Below are positions 7,896 through 15,465 of a stretch of 24,164 nucleotides of DNA, in pieces (positions within the stretch are counted from its first letter, which is position 1; every line of letters starts with the position of its first letter). The DNA is from a virus. The position numbers and the translations under genes were made by a program. Where the stretch lies: positions 1-24,164 of the IMG/VR virus record IMGVR_UViG_3300017917_002337. One strand, 5' to 3'. The notes beneath the pieces were generated by a model. That model did no database searches. It was not told the DNA's origin and worked only from the letters and a program-made list of their open reading frames with translations.

Positions 7896-8198
7896 TTATT
7901 GATTTTTGTGTTTAATTAACCAAATTGTTCTGTCTTCTAAGTTTTGATATATATGTTTATTGTGATCTTCTGGGGTACATACGAACTTTCTTTTAGTGTA
8001 ACTACGTGTTCCGTATTTATAAACAACTTCTTCCACTCTTGTAGAGCACTTCACTGTTTTATATAAAGGAACTTGTGTACGCCAGTGTAACTTTTTCCCA
8101 ATTTGAGGATCTCTCAAAAGTCTTAAGTATTTCAATCCTGAATTAGCGGAGACAAGAATCTCATCTCCTTCTCTTAAATCCTTAATTTCTACTACCAT
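7896..8198 (-). CDS. Small conserved phage protein of unknown function
   Basis: 100 residues. The N-terminal IKDLREGDEILVSANSGL looks like the first strands of a small beta-barrel domain. The rest is basic and aromatic (WRTQVPLYKTVKCST, YGTRSYTKRKFV). This suggests possible nucleic-acid binding but no motif decides it. It sits between the UDG-like gene and rIIA, 2 bp from rIIA, so it is probably co-transcribed with rIIA. Confidence 0.75.
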   Translation of the reverse strand: MVVEIKDLREGDEILVSANSGLKYLRLLRDPQIGKKLHWRTQVPLYKTVKCSTRVEEVVYKYGTRSYTKRKFVCTPEDHNKHIYQNLEDRTIWLIKHKNQ

Positions 8199-8204
8199 AA
8201 TTTG

Positions 8205-8924
8205 TCATTTTAACCATTCAATTGAAAAATTATTGTTATCTCTTAATATCTTGTTCACCTTTGTGAACGTACCTTCTGTATCCCAATCTGTTTGTTTGTA
8301 TGAGGCAGAGGCTGGATGACTCACTACAAAACTCCATGAGAAGGGTGGTATATACTTTCTGTATACACTAGCATCCTTACCAAGAAACACATAAGGAACA
8401 CCGGATGTAGCTAAAACATCTTCAAGGAGGTATTTTGTAAACGGTTCCCACAACTTGATGTGTGATCCTGCTTTGTTCATTTCTGTTGTAAGAGCAGCGT
8501 TTACCATCAACACTCCTTGTTTGGCCAGATATGAAACATCTGGATTCTTAGTGTAATGTAAGTTGAGTCCATTATATACATCGTCTTCTACACCCTCATA
8601 GAACTTCTCTAGAGATGGTTGTAATTTGCCTGTAACAGAACAGCCCATAAGTAAACCGTCTGCAACAGGAAGTCCTTCATAAAATGTGTGATAGGGGCAC
8701 ATTCCCATCATCACCACTTTTAAGTCATCTAAGGGAGTTTCTGCAAAACATCTATAAACATTAGGAGAAAGAGGGGCAATTTTTTTTCCACGTGCAGACT
8801 CTTTCTTTAAAAATTCATATATTGGATCAAAACCTCCTGAATCAAAAAAAGGTTTAAACCTTGAAGCCCAAGTACCAAATAATACTTCAAACTTTTTCCA
8901 ACTTAACTTTGTTTGTATTTCCAT
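8205..8924 (-). CDS. Uracil-DNA glycosylase family 1-like protein with altered catalytic loop
   Basis: 239 residues, the usual length for family 1 (Ung). The fold landmarks are in order: the water-activating loop is GMCPYHTF (74-81) where Ung has GQDPYHG; the uracil-binding strand is VLMVNAALT (138-146, Asn142 matching E. coli Asn123); the DNA-intercalation loop is SHPASAS (202-208, His203 matching His187). The catalytic Asp (E. coli Asp64) is replaced by Cys76 and the adjacent Gln by Met. Family membership is strong; normal uracil excision is doubtful. It may bind uracil or DNA without cleaving, or use a different chemistry. Its first 22 bp overlap the end of the GIY-YIG gene. Confidence 0.85.
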   Translation of the reverse strand: MEIQTKLSWKKFEVLFGTWASRFKPFFDSGGFDPIYEFLKKESARGKKIAPLSPNVYRCFAETPLDDLKVVMMGMCPYHTFYEGLPVADGLLMGCSVTGKLQPSLEKFYEGVEDDVYNGLNLHYTKNPDVSYLAKQGVLMVNAALTTEMNKAGSHIKLWEPFTKYLLEDVLATSGVPYVFLGKDASVYRKYIPPFSWSFVVSHPASASYKQTDWDTEGTFTKVNKILRDNNNFSIEWLK

Positions 8925-9736
8925 ATAAATCCTTTGTGAGTTTTTCTTAATCCATTACACACACTTGTAATATTTGATTGATTGTAACCAAGTTCATCTC
9001 TAATTTGACTTGCACCCAACCACTCTTTTATAAAATTTCCATGTAAATCGTACTGAAAAACTGTTTTATATCTAGAAAGTTTCATGTTTTCTACATGTTC
9101 TTTTGACTTTTTTTTGCCTTTAGAAGCAATTGACATATTTTTTTTAGTTTCTTCAGTGTGCCAAGGTTTATTGTTCTTTCTTCTTGAATCTATTTGTTTT
9201 TTAACTGATTCTTTGTTTCTAAATTTTCCTTTATTTATTAAAGATAATTTTAACTTTGTTTCTTTAGAATGAGTTTTTCCTTTATTAGAATCAGATATTT
9301 TCTTACGACTTTCTTCAGAATGAAATTTTCCTCTCATTCCTTTTCCAGAATCTCTATTTTTAAATTTTTCAGAATTTTTTAAAGATTGACTTATTTTTTG
9401 TTTATGTTCTTCTGTAAATTTATTTTTTAAATTATTTCCTGTAGGTCGTAAATTAAAACCCTTTTCTGGATTATGAGTATCATGTAGCAAACAGTAATAG
9501 TTTTCTTTAACTTTACATTCATTAAATTCACAATATTCTAATACACTAAAAGAAAAATTATCATATCCATACTTATTCCATGCATTTTGCAAGTAAGGAT
9601 TTTCATGACGATTTCCTTTTAAGTTTTGAATATGATAATTTATTCTTTTTCTAATATTTCCTGTTTCTCCAATTATAGATTTATTTGTAGGAACACAAGT
9701 TATCATATATATTCCTGGTTTGTTTTCCAATATCAT
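8903..9736 (-). CDS. GIY-YIG homing endonuclease with NUMOD3 and NUMOD1-type DNA-binding regions
   Basis: 277 residues. The nuclease domain (about 7-98) has GIY at 8-10, IIG in place of YIG at 21-23, Arg29 and catalytic Glu78, followed by GFNLRPTG. Residues about 105-222 are repeated NUMOD3-like helices of the form EE..KKIS.SNKGK. The C-terminus, FQYDLHGNFIKEWLGASQI followed by NITSVCNG and GFIWKY, is a NUMOD1/IENR1-type helix-turn-helix. It is clearly more A/T-rich than neighbouring genes, as expected for a mobile gene. It carries its own consensus promoter at 9756-9787 and its last 22 bp overlap the UDG-like start. Confidence 0.92.
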   Translation of the reverse strand: MILENKPGIYMITCVPTNKSIIGETGNIRKRINYHIQNLKGNRHENPYLQNAWNKYGYDNFSFSVLEYCEFNECKVKENYYCLLHDTHNPEKGFNLRPTGNNLKNKFTEEHKQKISQSLKNSEKFKNRDSGKGMRGKFHSEESRKKISDSNKGKTHSKETKLKLSLINKGKFRNKESVKKQIDSRRKNNKPWHTEETKKNMSIASKGKKKSKEHVENMKLSRYKTVFQYDLHGNFIKEWLGASQIRDELGYNQSNITSVCNGLRKTHKGFIWKYKQS

Positions 9737-9755
9737 AAAAATTAGATTTAGAATA

Positions 9756-9787
9756 CAAACATATGATAATTACATGAAACTACCAAA
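9756..9787 (-). promoter_or_regulatory. Consensus Bacteroidota-type promoter of the GIY-YIG gene
   Basis: Minus-strand TTTG (9784-9787), 20 bp, then TATGTTTG (9756-9763) match the -33 and -7 consensus exactly. The start of transcription would be near 9749, 13 bp before the ATG at 9736. Confidence 0.65.
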
Positions 9788-9806
9788 TAAATTTCTCCCA
9801 ATTCAT
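9780..9806 (-). pseudogene. Possible remnant of the original 5' end of the UDG-like gene
   Basis: A short frame MNWEKFIW-stop begins 2 bp after the stop of the DUF932-like gene, the normal gene spacing here. It resembles the UDG-like N-terminus LSWKKFEVLFGTW (residues 8-20): TGG, TTT and ATTTGGTA stretches align if about 8 bp are missing. It may mark where the GIY-YIG gene entered. The match is short and could be chance. Confidence 0.3.
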
Positions 9807-9808
9807 AA

Positions 9809-10594
9809 TTAAAACATTGATAATTGACTATATCCTGAAACTTCCTCTACAGGAACTTCTATTGCTTCAATTGGTTGAATTGCTGAAGGAACCAGCTCTC
9901 CCAATTGATTAACAAAAAAGTTGTGAGCTTTGATGTGATTGTCCATCCAAAGAGATGGGTGAGATTGTCTCATAGAGAATGTTGTGAACTGATAAAGCTC
10001 CCACAAGCTATCTTTAGCACCGTAATCATATGTAGGCTTCTTTAATTCTCTCTCAATAATATTCAGCTGTGTACTCTGGATGATTTGATCTTCGATCATC
10101 ATTCTACCAATAAGCTCAGCCTGCACTCTCTTACTCACCTCAATTTGTTTCGTCTGCTCACGAATATCTTGCATTAATTTGAAAGATTCTCCTGCACGCT
10201 TGATATATTCTGTAATAGCATTAGGAGTGAAAGTTTGCACTGCTCCTACATGTTTCCTTTTAAATGCGCCATAATCACCTGATACACAACCATTCTGACA
10301 AATCATAATTCTTACTCCCAAGGCAAACTTGAGGGTGAGGGATTTGTCATAGCTATTCTGCCAGCCCACTTCTAATTGCATCTCACTATCCATAACATTG
10401 CTAATTGTAAATCTACCATTAGCAATAGCGCCACCTTTAGCAGCTGAATATAGTTCTTTATCTAATTTAAACCCGGCTTTCTCAATACCATTGAGAGTTA
10501 GGTCTATAAGTTGACCGTGAGATACAGGTTTGTAAGTGCGAGTTTGCTCAGGAATAGGAGCATTCAATACGATGTCTTTTGTTACGTTGTACAT
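9809..10594 (-). CDS. DUF932-like phage protein with C-terminal clamp-binding-like motif
   Basis: 261 residues. The central part, FALGVRIMICQNGCVSGD (residues about 90-108), followed by a long helical region and then SLWELYQFTTF and HPSLWMDNHIKAHNFF, resembles the DUF932/phage-plasmid-like family found beside replication genes. Function of that family is not established. The extreme C-terminus is QLSMF (257-261) after a flexible acidic linker; this fits the bacterial sliding-clamp binding consensus QL(S/D)LF well. Recruitment to a DNA polymerase clamp is inference. The leader TTTAAAACCAATTTT directly precedes its ATG and recurs before the gene at 21874-22227. Confidence 0.75.
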   Translation of the reverse strand: MYNVTKDIVLNAPIPEQTRTYKPVSHGQLIDLTLNGIEKAGFKLDKELYSAAKGGAIANGRFTISNVMDSEMQLEVGWQNSYDKSLTLKFALGVRIMICQNGCVSGDYGAFKRKHVGAVQTFTPNAITEYIKRAGESFKLMQDIREQTKQIEVSKRVQAELIGRMMIEDQIIQSTQLNIIERELKKPTYDYGAKDSLWELYQFTTFSMRQSHPSLWMDNHIKAHNFFVNQLGELVPSAIQPIEAIEVPVEEVSGYSQLSMF

Positions 10595-10604
10595 AAAATT
10601 GGTT

Positions 10605-10832
10605 TTAAATGTAATTAATTCGATTCATCTCGTTTTTAAAATGAGCATATACTTCTGGTACATGCTTTTTGTAATAAGGCTGGTTTTCTTTACACCACTT
10701 TTTTAACTCATCTGATGTTCTGAAGGGCTTTTGCCAGCTTTGTCCTGACATTATTACTTCAAAAGATGGTTTTAACTCATCTATAAAATCTTGAGGGGTC
10801 CAACCCTCCCAAACATTTCTGTCTAAACTCAT
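10605..10832 (-). CDS. Small phage protein of unknown function
   Basis: 75 residues, soluble and rich in Trp, Lys and Glu (WEGWTPQDFIDEL, then KPFRTSDELKKWCKENQPYY). Predicted mainly helical. It overlaps the primase gene by 4 bp, so the two are probably translationally coupled. No domain recognised; a primase accessory role is only suggested by position. Confidence 0.75.
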   Translation of the reverse strand: MSLDRNVWEGWTPQDFIDELKPSFEVIMSGQSWQKPFRTSDELKKWCKENQPYYKKHVPEVYAHFKNEMNRINYI

Positions 10833-11827
10833 AATAACTGTTTTTGTTTTAGATAGTCTTCAATGGTTTTCATACCATACGTCTTTGCTAAATCAGCCCA
10901 ATCTTTAATACCCTCTTTAAGATATTTCCTTGGAACATTACAATATCCAAAATCAAAAAGCTTGGTGATTTGCTGAGAGTTTTCTACACCTGTGATATCA
11001 GAATCAAAAGACAGGATCTGTTTATCAGAATTTGCTTTAAGGAATTCTACGTTCTCTGGAGAGAAACATCCCATACTCTCATTCTGAACAGCACAGGAAC
11101 AAGGAAATATCTTCCTCATCACCATATAGTCCTTTTTGCTCTTGTTGATGAACGCAGTGTCACAATTAACAACCCTATCTTTCCCATCCATTGCGGTAAT
11201 AGGAACATTGTTAGGAATCCACTTCATCTTCTTATCTGCAAAAGGCTTATATATCTTCCAGTGTCCGTCATAGAAATAACCAAATCTAAGTTCTGTATCC
11301 TTAAGAGGGAACATGCTCTTGTTAAGATAGAGTTTCTTAATAGAATACACACCACACTCTTTAAGATCGTCGATAGATTGGTGATATCTGGCCCAATATT
11401 CAAGTTCCTCATTAGTAAACTTTCTTGTAACCACCTGAATAAGAGAATATCTCTTACCAAGTTCTTCCGGCTGTTTATATTCAGGAACCACTCTTTTCAC
11501 CTCTTCAACACCTTTTGTAGATATTCCAAGTCCAAAATCTCTATCAATAAGTCTTAATACATCATCTATAGAAGCTAAATTATATAAGAGCTTTACAAAT
11601 GTGAAACAGTTTCCTCTTCTAGATGTATCTCCAAAATCTATAAAATATAGACTTCCATACTTATTACCAATTAGAAATGAAGGATTGCTTTCAGTTCTAA
11701 ATGGAGAGAGTGTCACCTGGTTCATCTTCCAGGGATTGGGCATATACCACTTAAATATGTCATACTCAGATATTTTACTGAGCACTGTTTCTGGTGTTAG
11801 TTGTTCTCTTCTTTTGCCCTTAATCAT
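10829..11827 (-). CDS. DnaG-type primase (Toprim) with degenerate zinc-binding domain
   Basis: 332 residues from ATG 11825-11827. An in-frame ATG at 11848 exists, but it lies inside the hairpin at 11839-11866, so the inner start is chosen. The N-terminal part follows the CHC2 zinc-domain layout (SPFRTESNPSFLI, then LYFIDFGDTSRRGNCFTFVK at 60-79), yet the zinc-binding Cys/His are replaced by Ser, Arg and Asp. The Toprim region has INKSKKDYMVM in the phage KSLKD-like form and ILSFDSDITG with the DxD metal site. It would make primers for the DnaB-type helicase encoded upstream. Confidence 0.85.
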   Translation of the reverse strand: MIKGKRREQLTPETVLSKISEYDIFKWYMPNPWKMNQVTLSPFRTESNPSFLIGNKYGSLYFIDFGDTSRRGNCFTFVKLLYNLASIDDVLRLIDRDFGLGISTKGVEEVKRVVPEYKQPEELGKRYSLIQVVTRKFTNEELEYWARYHQSIDDLKECGVYSIKKLYLNKSMFPLKDTELRFGYFYDGHWKIYKPFADKKMKWIPNNVPITAMDGKDRVVNCDTAFINKSKKDYMVMRKIFPCSCAVQNESMGCFSPENVEFLKANSDKQILSFDSDITGVENSQQITKLFDFGYCNVPRKYLKEGIKDWADLAKTYGMKTIEDYLKQKQLL

Positions 11828-11829
11828 AA

Positions 11830-11866
11830 CAAATAAAAAGCCTCCCACTATTTCTAATGGGAGGCT
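11830..11866 (-). terminator. Intrinsic terminator between the SSB-like gene and primase
   Basis: A 9-bp GC-rich stem (11839-11847 with 11858-11866), 10-base loop, followed on the minus strand by TTTTTATTTG. It lies 16 bp after the SSB-like stop, and would favour SSB over primase expression. Confidence 0.75.
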
Positions 11867-11882
11867 AATTTTAAATCAACAA

Positions 11883-12752
11883 TTAGAAATCAGGAGCGTC
11901 CTCAGAAATAGTTTTATCAGAAGCAACTAAGTTATCTTCTGCATTATATTCTTTAAGGTCTTTCAAGATATAGAAATCTCTACATCCATATTCTCCTGTA
12001 ACTGTTACAACAAAACGCTCATGAGGTTTGAGATCTTTGCTTTTCTTTTTGCGAAGACTATCCAATACAGCAGAATTGCTATAATCAGAAACACGGAATT
12101 GCTTCATGCTATAAGCTGGTAAGAATGCTTTGTTGTAAACACCTTGATATTCTTTGGTTTCATCATCCTTAATTACAGTTTTGATTGTTGCCAAAGCTAC
12201 CACTGGTGTACACCACTCACCATCAATTTGATCCTTCAGATCCTTTACATTACCTTTCATCAGCTTTTTCCAATCTAAAGATAGAGTGGTTTCAGCATCA
12301 CGATAGTCAAGTTCACCTAACCATGTGCGAAGGAAATTATAAAGTTCCTCTTCTCCTACAAATGCTACACGATAGTCTCTAGAAGCAAACCAACTAGGAA
12401 GATCGTTAGCATCAGAAGCCCAAGAACATACACCAATAGAATTAATGTATTGTTTCTTTGTACCATCCTTGTTATCTTTCTCCTTATTCTCTAAAAAGAA
12501 TGTCACTTTAAACTTATCCTTATTTTTCACTTCTTCAAGCCATACATCCACACGAAGTGTTGTATTACCATCTTGAGAAGTTCCTAAATACTCAACAGCT
12601 TTACTGTCTTCTTTAGGTTCAAACCCAAGAATGTCTTTACACTCTTCAGCATTAGGATTGATAGCTATTACATTAGCTTCAAATAATCCCACCTTTCTTA
12701 CAGGTGCTTCAAATTGTTGTTGTTCTTTCTTTTTTCCTCCAATGTTACTCAT
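11883..12752 (-). CDS. Probable single-stranded DNA-binding protein
   Basis: 289 residues. The N-terminus is Lys/Gln-rich; the middle is beta-rich (TLRVDVWLEEVKNK, FKVTFFLENKEKDN, QYINSIGVCSW), and the C-terminus is a flexible acidic tail ending SEDAPDF. An acidic tail with a terminal aromatic residue is typical of SSB proteins such as T7 gp2.5. Placement between a Sak4-like ATPase and a primase supports this role. I do not see a canonical OB-fold signature, so this is inference from tail, context and strand pattern. A strong hairpin follows the gene, consistent with high-level separate expression. Confidence 0.6.
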   Translation of the reverse strand: MSNIGGKKKEQQQFEAPVRKVGLFEANVIAINPNAEECKDILGFEPKEDSKAVEYLGTSQDGNTTLRVDVWLEEVKNKDKFKVTFFLENKEKDNKDGTKKQYINSIGVCSWASDANDLPSWFASRDYRVAFVGEEELYNFLRTWLGELDYRDAETTLSLDWKKLMKGNVKDLKDQIDGEWCTPVVALATIKTVIKDDETKEYQGVYNKAFLPAYSMKQFRVSDYSNSAVLDSLRKKKSKDLKPHERFVVTVTGEYGCRDFYILKDLKEYNAEDNLVASDKTISEDAPDF

Positions 12753-12774
12753 TGTTTTCTAGTTTAAATTGTTA

Positions 12775-13443
12775 TTAATTGTAATACTCATTGACCTTAT
12801 CTACCACCAACTGCAAATTGTTTGGAACTTTCAGGTCTTCAAACATTCCATCAGGGCTCTTTGCAGGGTATTTCTTATATCTATTTGTTACGAAATAATA
12901 ATTAGCCCCTTCTTTTGTGTCTTCAACATGTGTGTAAAGACAAATAGTAAATAAACCTTCTAAAACAATCTGGTTGTCCAGCATCTTTCCAGAGGTTTTC
13001 ATCTTATATCCTACAATCTCTCCACTATCTTCAACAACTTCTGGGTGAGAAAAATAGAAGATTTTCAAATCATCCCTAAGTTTGCGAGCCTCTCTAAACA
13101 AATCCACCATATCTTTAGCCATTACAGTGAACTTTGTATATCCCACCTCATTAGCTTTATCAGCCATACGAAATGCCATCATATAATTGCTATCTTCAAT
13201 AACAATGTTTTTGATGTGAGGAGCTTTCTCAGAAACGGTTTTAATGAGACGTGTAATTTCTACAATCTCATCAACCTCCTTGTAGTTTTTGTTTTCAGAG
13301 TTGTACAGTTTTTCTGCGCCTTTGAAAGGAAGTTCTTTCTTAGCAGTGTTGATGATGTAAGTTTCCTTTGGATCTAAATGCTTGATCGAGGTGGATTTTC
13401 CAGTGCCTGTAGCACCAACAATCCCAATTAATTTACTTGCCAT
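12775..13443 (-). CDS. Sak4-like RecA-fold ATPase (phage recombination)
   Basis: 222 residues. Walker A is GATGTGKST (10-18), Walker B is IVIED (80-84), and FYFSHPEVV provides the sensor-like strand with polar His. Size and motif layout match the Sak4/AAA_24 group of phage ATPases, which assist single-strand annealing together with SSB. The SSB-like gene is immediately downstream, the known genetic association for Sak4. A consensus promoter lies directly upstream (13463-13493), so this gene probably starts a Sak4-SSB transcript. Confidence 0.8.
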   Translation of the reverse strand: MASKLIGIVGATGTGKSTSIKHLDPKETYIINTAKKELPFKGAEKLYNSENKNYKEVDEIVEITRLIKTVSEKAPHIKNIVIEDSNYMMAFRMADKANEVGYTKFTVMAKDMVDLFREARKLRDDLKIFYFSHPEVVEDSGEIVGYKMKTSGKMLDNQIVLEGLFTICLYTHVEDTKEGANYYFVTNRYKKYPAKSPDGMFEDLKVPNNLQLVVDKVNEYYN

Positions 13444-13462
13444 AATTGTAATTTATTTTTGA

Positions 13463-13493
13463 CAAATATACTTAAATTTCCTCAGATTTCAAA
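13463..13493 (-). promoter_or_regulatory. Consensus Bacteroidota-type promoter of the Sak4-SSB unit
   Basis: Minus-strand TTTG (13490-13493), 19 bp, then TATATTTG (13463-13470) match the consensus exactly. Transcription would start near 13456, 13 bp before the Sak4-like ATG. The -33 box lies in the 3' end of the preceding gene. Confidence 0.7.
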
Positions 13494-13666
13494 ACATCTA
13501 TACGAGTTGTTGAAAAGTTTTCAGGATCTTTTTTATATAATGTGTACAATTCTTCTATCTTATTTAAATTAAAATCTCCTGTAATATATTCACCATCAAC
13601 AAGTAGCTTATACCAAGGTTTGTCATCACCTATAACCTTTGTTTCTTTTATGATTTGTAGTTTCAT
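13472..13666 (-). CDS. Small protein of unknown function (64 aa)
   Basis: A small soluble protein with a beta-rich first half (MKLQIIKETKVIGDDKPWYK, LLVDGEYITGDFN) and a helical end. It overlaps the SF2 helicase stop by 4 bp and its 3' end carries the -33 box of the next promoter. No family recognised. Confidence 0.65.
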   Translation of the reverse strand: MKLQIIKETKVIGDDKPWYKLLVDGEYITGDFNLNKIEELYTLYKKDPENFSTTRIDVLKSEEI

Positions 13667-14736
13667 TTGTATTTAATTTTAGATTGATCTAACATTGATA
13701 AACTTTCCTTGATTTTCTTGAGTTCCGGAGTTTCATTTAAACATAGAATATGTAAATCTGCCACCTTGTTCTTATAATCAAGTTTTATAGCCCTATTGAG
13801 AATCTGTGAGGTTTCTTCTGCATTATATGTGAAGTTCATCAGAATAACAGAGTCTAGCTCTTTATATGTCACACCCACTTTTCCCATAGCAGCCAAAGCT
13901 AAATGATTAGATTCACCAGACTGAAACTTTCTAAATGCATCATCATTAGGAGACTTACTGTGATAGGACGGTATTCCTATTTCATCAGCCACTTTAGATA
14001 GGCCGGTGAACACTACCACTCTTTTATCATTCAGACCTTTAAGAAGCCTTCTTACATATTGCATCTTACCTATTGAGGATAGAGAAAGTCTGTTTCTAGC
14101 TAGTGCTAATTGCATGAAATCTCTTCTCTCATCTTTCATCTTTTCAATCACCCAGGTGTATGCGCCATATCTCTGCTTCTCTGTCTTTAGCTTTCCTTTC
14201 TTATCCTTTGTCTTCTGTACATCATCCAAAGGAACCTTGTGCACTGTAATAGTGTAATCTGCAAGAATACCATCCTCTATGCCCTGTAAAGTGGTGTATT
14301 TAGCTATTTCTTTCAGTCCCCAATCCATTCTTGTCACCTCACTCACTGTTCCTGAAAGAGCTAGTGTTCTAACAGAGTTTTTCATTATTTCAAAACATGA
14401 TTCGCGCTCATTCTCAGAGGCTGAATGAAACTCATCAATAATGAAGAAATTATACCCAATGTTTAAATGCTTCTTAAGAGAACTGAAGTTAACATGTGTT
14501 ATATTAGGATTGTCATATCCCCACATATCACATTCGCTAATCCAGGTTTCTCTAAGCTTATTATCCGGATAGGCTATTAACACCTCTCCATTTTTACACA
14601 GCTTCTTCAGAACCTCAATAACACAACGAGTTTTCCCAAATCTCATAGCAAGGTCCAAATAACCCTCATCATTAGTCTTATAGAATTCAATGGTCTTTTT
14701 AACCATCTGTTTTTGTAACTCATCTTGCTTTGTCAT
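13663..14736 (-). CDS. SF2 DNA helicase
   Basis: 357 residues. Helicase motifs in order: MRFGKT (31-36, motif I), DEFH (101-104, motif II), ALSGT (126-130, motif III), RVVVFTG in the second RecA domain (motif IV), and QILNRAIKLD (motif VI, lacking the usual second Arg). A single ATP-driven motor with two RecA domains and no accessory domain. It would act in recombination, replication restart or branch migration, like T4 UvsW; the exact role is inferred. It overlaps both neighbouring genes by 4 bp. Confidence 0.88.
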   Translation of the reverse strand: MTKQDELQKQMVKKTIEFYKTNDEGYLDLAMRFGKTRCVIEVLKKLCKNGEVLIAYPDNKLRETWISECDMWGYDNPNITHVNFSSLKKHLNIGYNFFIIDEFHSASENERESCFEIMKNSVRTLALSGTVSEVTRMDWGLKEIAKYTTLQGIEDGILADYTITVHKVPLDDVQKTKDKKGKLKTEKQRYGAYTWVIEKMKDERRDFMQLALARNRLSLSSIGKMQYVRRLLKGLNDKRVVVFTGLSKVADEIGIPSYHSKSPNDDAFRKFQSGESNHLALAAMGKVGVTYKELDSVILMNFTYNAEETSQILNRAIKLDYKNKVADLHILCLNETPELKKIKESLSMLDQSKIKYK

Positions 14737-14990
14737 AGTACATTAATTATATTTCCACTCTTGTCAGCAAGTTTTACAAGAGTAAACTTGTTATCAAAAT
14801 ACTCACAAGCTCTCTGAAACGCTTTGTCTATATTTACATTAGCGTACATTGAGAAAAATGTAGAGAATTCATAAGGAGAGAGAAACTTATTATGTTTGTT
14901 AGAATTGTATTTCTCCTTGTAGAATTCGTATAATATGTCTGCTGAATTAGCTTTTCTAAGATTTAGATATTGTTCCCTTGTCATTTTCAA
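14733..14990 (-). CDS. Small phage protein of unknown function (85 aa)
   Basis: Mainly helical (MTREQYLNLRKANSADILYE, then FLSPYEFSTFFSMYANVN). Met1 and Met3 are both possible starts; Met3 (14984) shortens the overlap with the upstream gene. It overlaps the helicase gene by 4 bp. Function unknown; the tight coupling suggests a helicase-associated role. Confidence 0.65.
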   Translation of the reverse strand: MKMTREQYLNLRKANSADILYEFYKEKYNSNKHNKFLSPYEFSTFFSMYANVNIDKAFQRACEYFDNKFTLVKLADKSGNIINVL

Positions 14991-15153
14991 TTAGAATTGT
15001 CATTGACCAAAATAACCATTCTGTATTAATAGCGGTGTATTCATCACCTTCAGTTGTACGACGTAAAATGCTAATTGTTGGAAATACAACAATTTGCCAA
15101 AAATCTTCTTGATTCTTTGGTAGTGTATTAAATACTGATAAACTTAACTTCAT
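14956..15153 (-). CDS. Small protein of unknown function (65 aa)
   Basis: Aromatic and hydrophobic, with FWQIVVFPTISILRR and NTEWLFWSMTILIEN forming two likely beta-strand pairs rather than membrane helices. It overlaps the upstream gene by 4 bp and the downstream gene by about 30 bp. No motif recognised. Confidence 0.6.
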   Translation of the reverse strand: MKLSLSVFNTLPKNQEDFWQIVVFPTISILRRTTEGDEYTAINTEWLFWSMTILIENDKGTISKS

Positions 15154-15455
15154 GTTGTTGATTTAATTGTTTTACTTTCTCTAATTTCCACTTTTGAATC
15201 ATTCCAGCTAAACAATATACAAAATAATTGCATAGCTTCTGAATAATCAAAAGTTAATTTCTTACCGCCCACTCTAACTTGAATATCATCTCCTGTATCA
15301 AATAAGAATGCTGCTGGTTTTCCTACTAAATTATCAGACCATCCTCCTGCATCAGAATACTTTAAAGATGTACCTATTGGTTCTTTTTCTAAATCATATT
15401 CGTGAGAAAGTGACTTACCTTCATCCAGGTCATTTTGGATATAAACTTGTTTCAT
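15150..15455 (-). CDS. Small protein of unknown function (101 aa)
   Basis: Soluble, with GTSLKYSDAGGWSDNLVGKP and a beta segment FLFDTGDDIQVRVGGKKLTF. The start is preceded by ATTAAAACCAAGTAT, resembling the leader of the DUF932-like gene. It lies 10 bp downstream of the DnaB-type helicase gene. Function unknown. Confidence 0.7.
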   Translation of the reverse strand: MKQVYIQNDLDEGKSLSHEYDLEKEPIGTSLKYSDAGGWSDNLVGKPAAFLFDTGDDIQVRVGGKKLTFDYSEAMQLFCILFSWNDSKVEIRESKTIKSTT

Positions 15456-15465
15456 ATACTTGGTT

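Noticed and set aside
10970-11557. 195-codon plus-strand open frame
   Set aside because: It lies wholly opposite the primase gene, whose motifs are clear; composition looks like a shadow frame.
11828-11848. Upstream ATG of the primase gene
   Set aside because: It falls within the terminator stem and adds only seven residues of no family resemblance.
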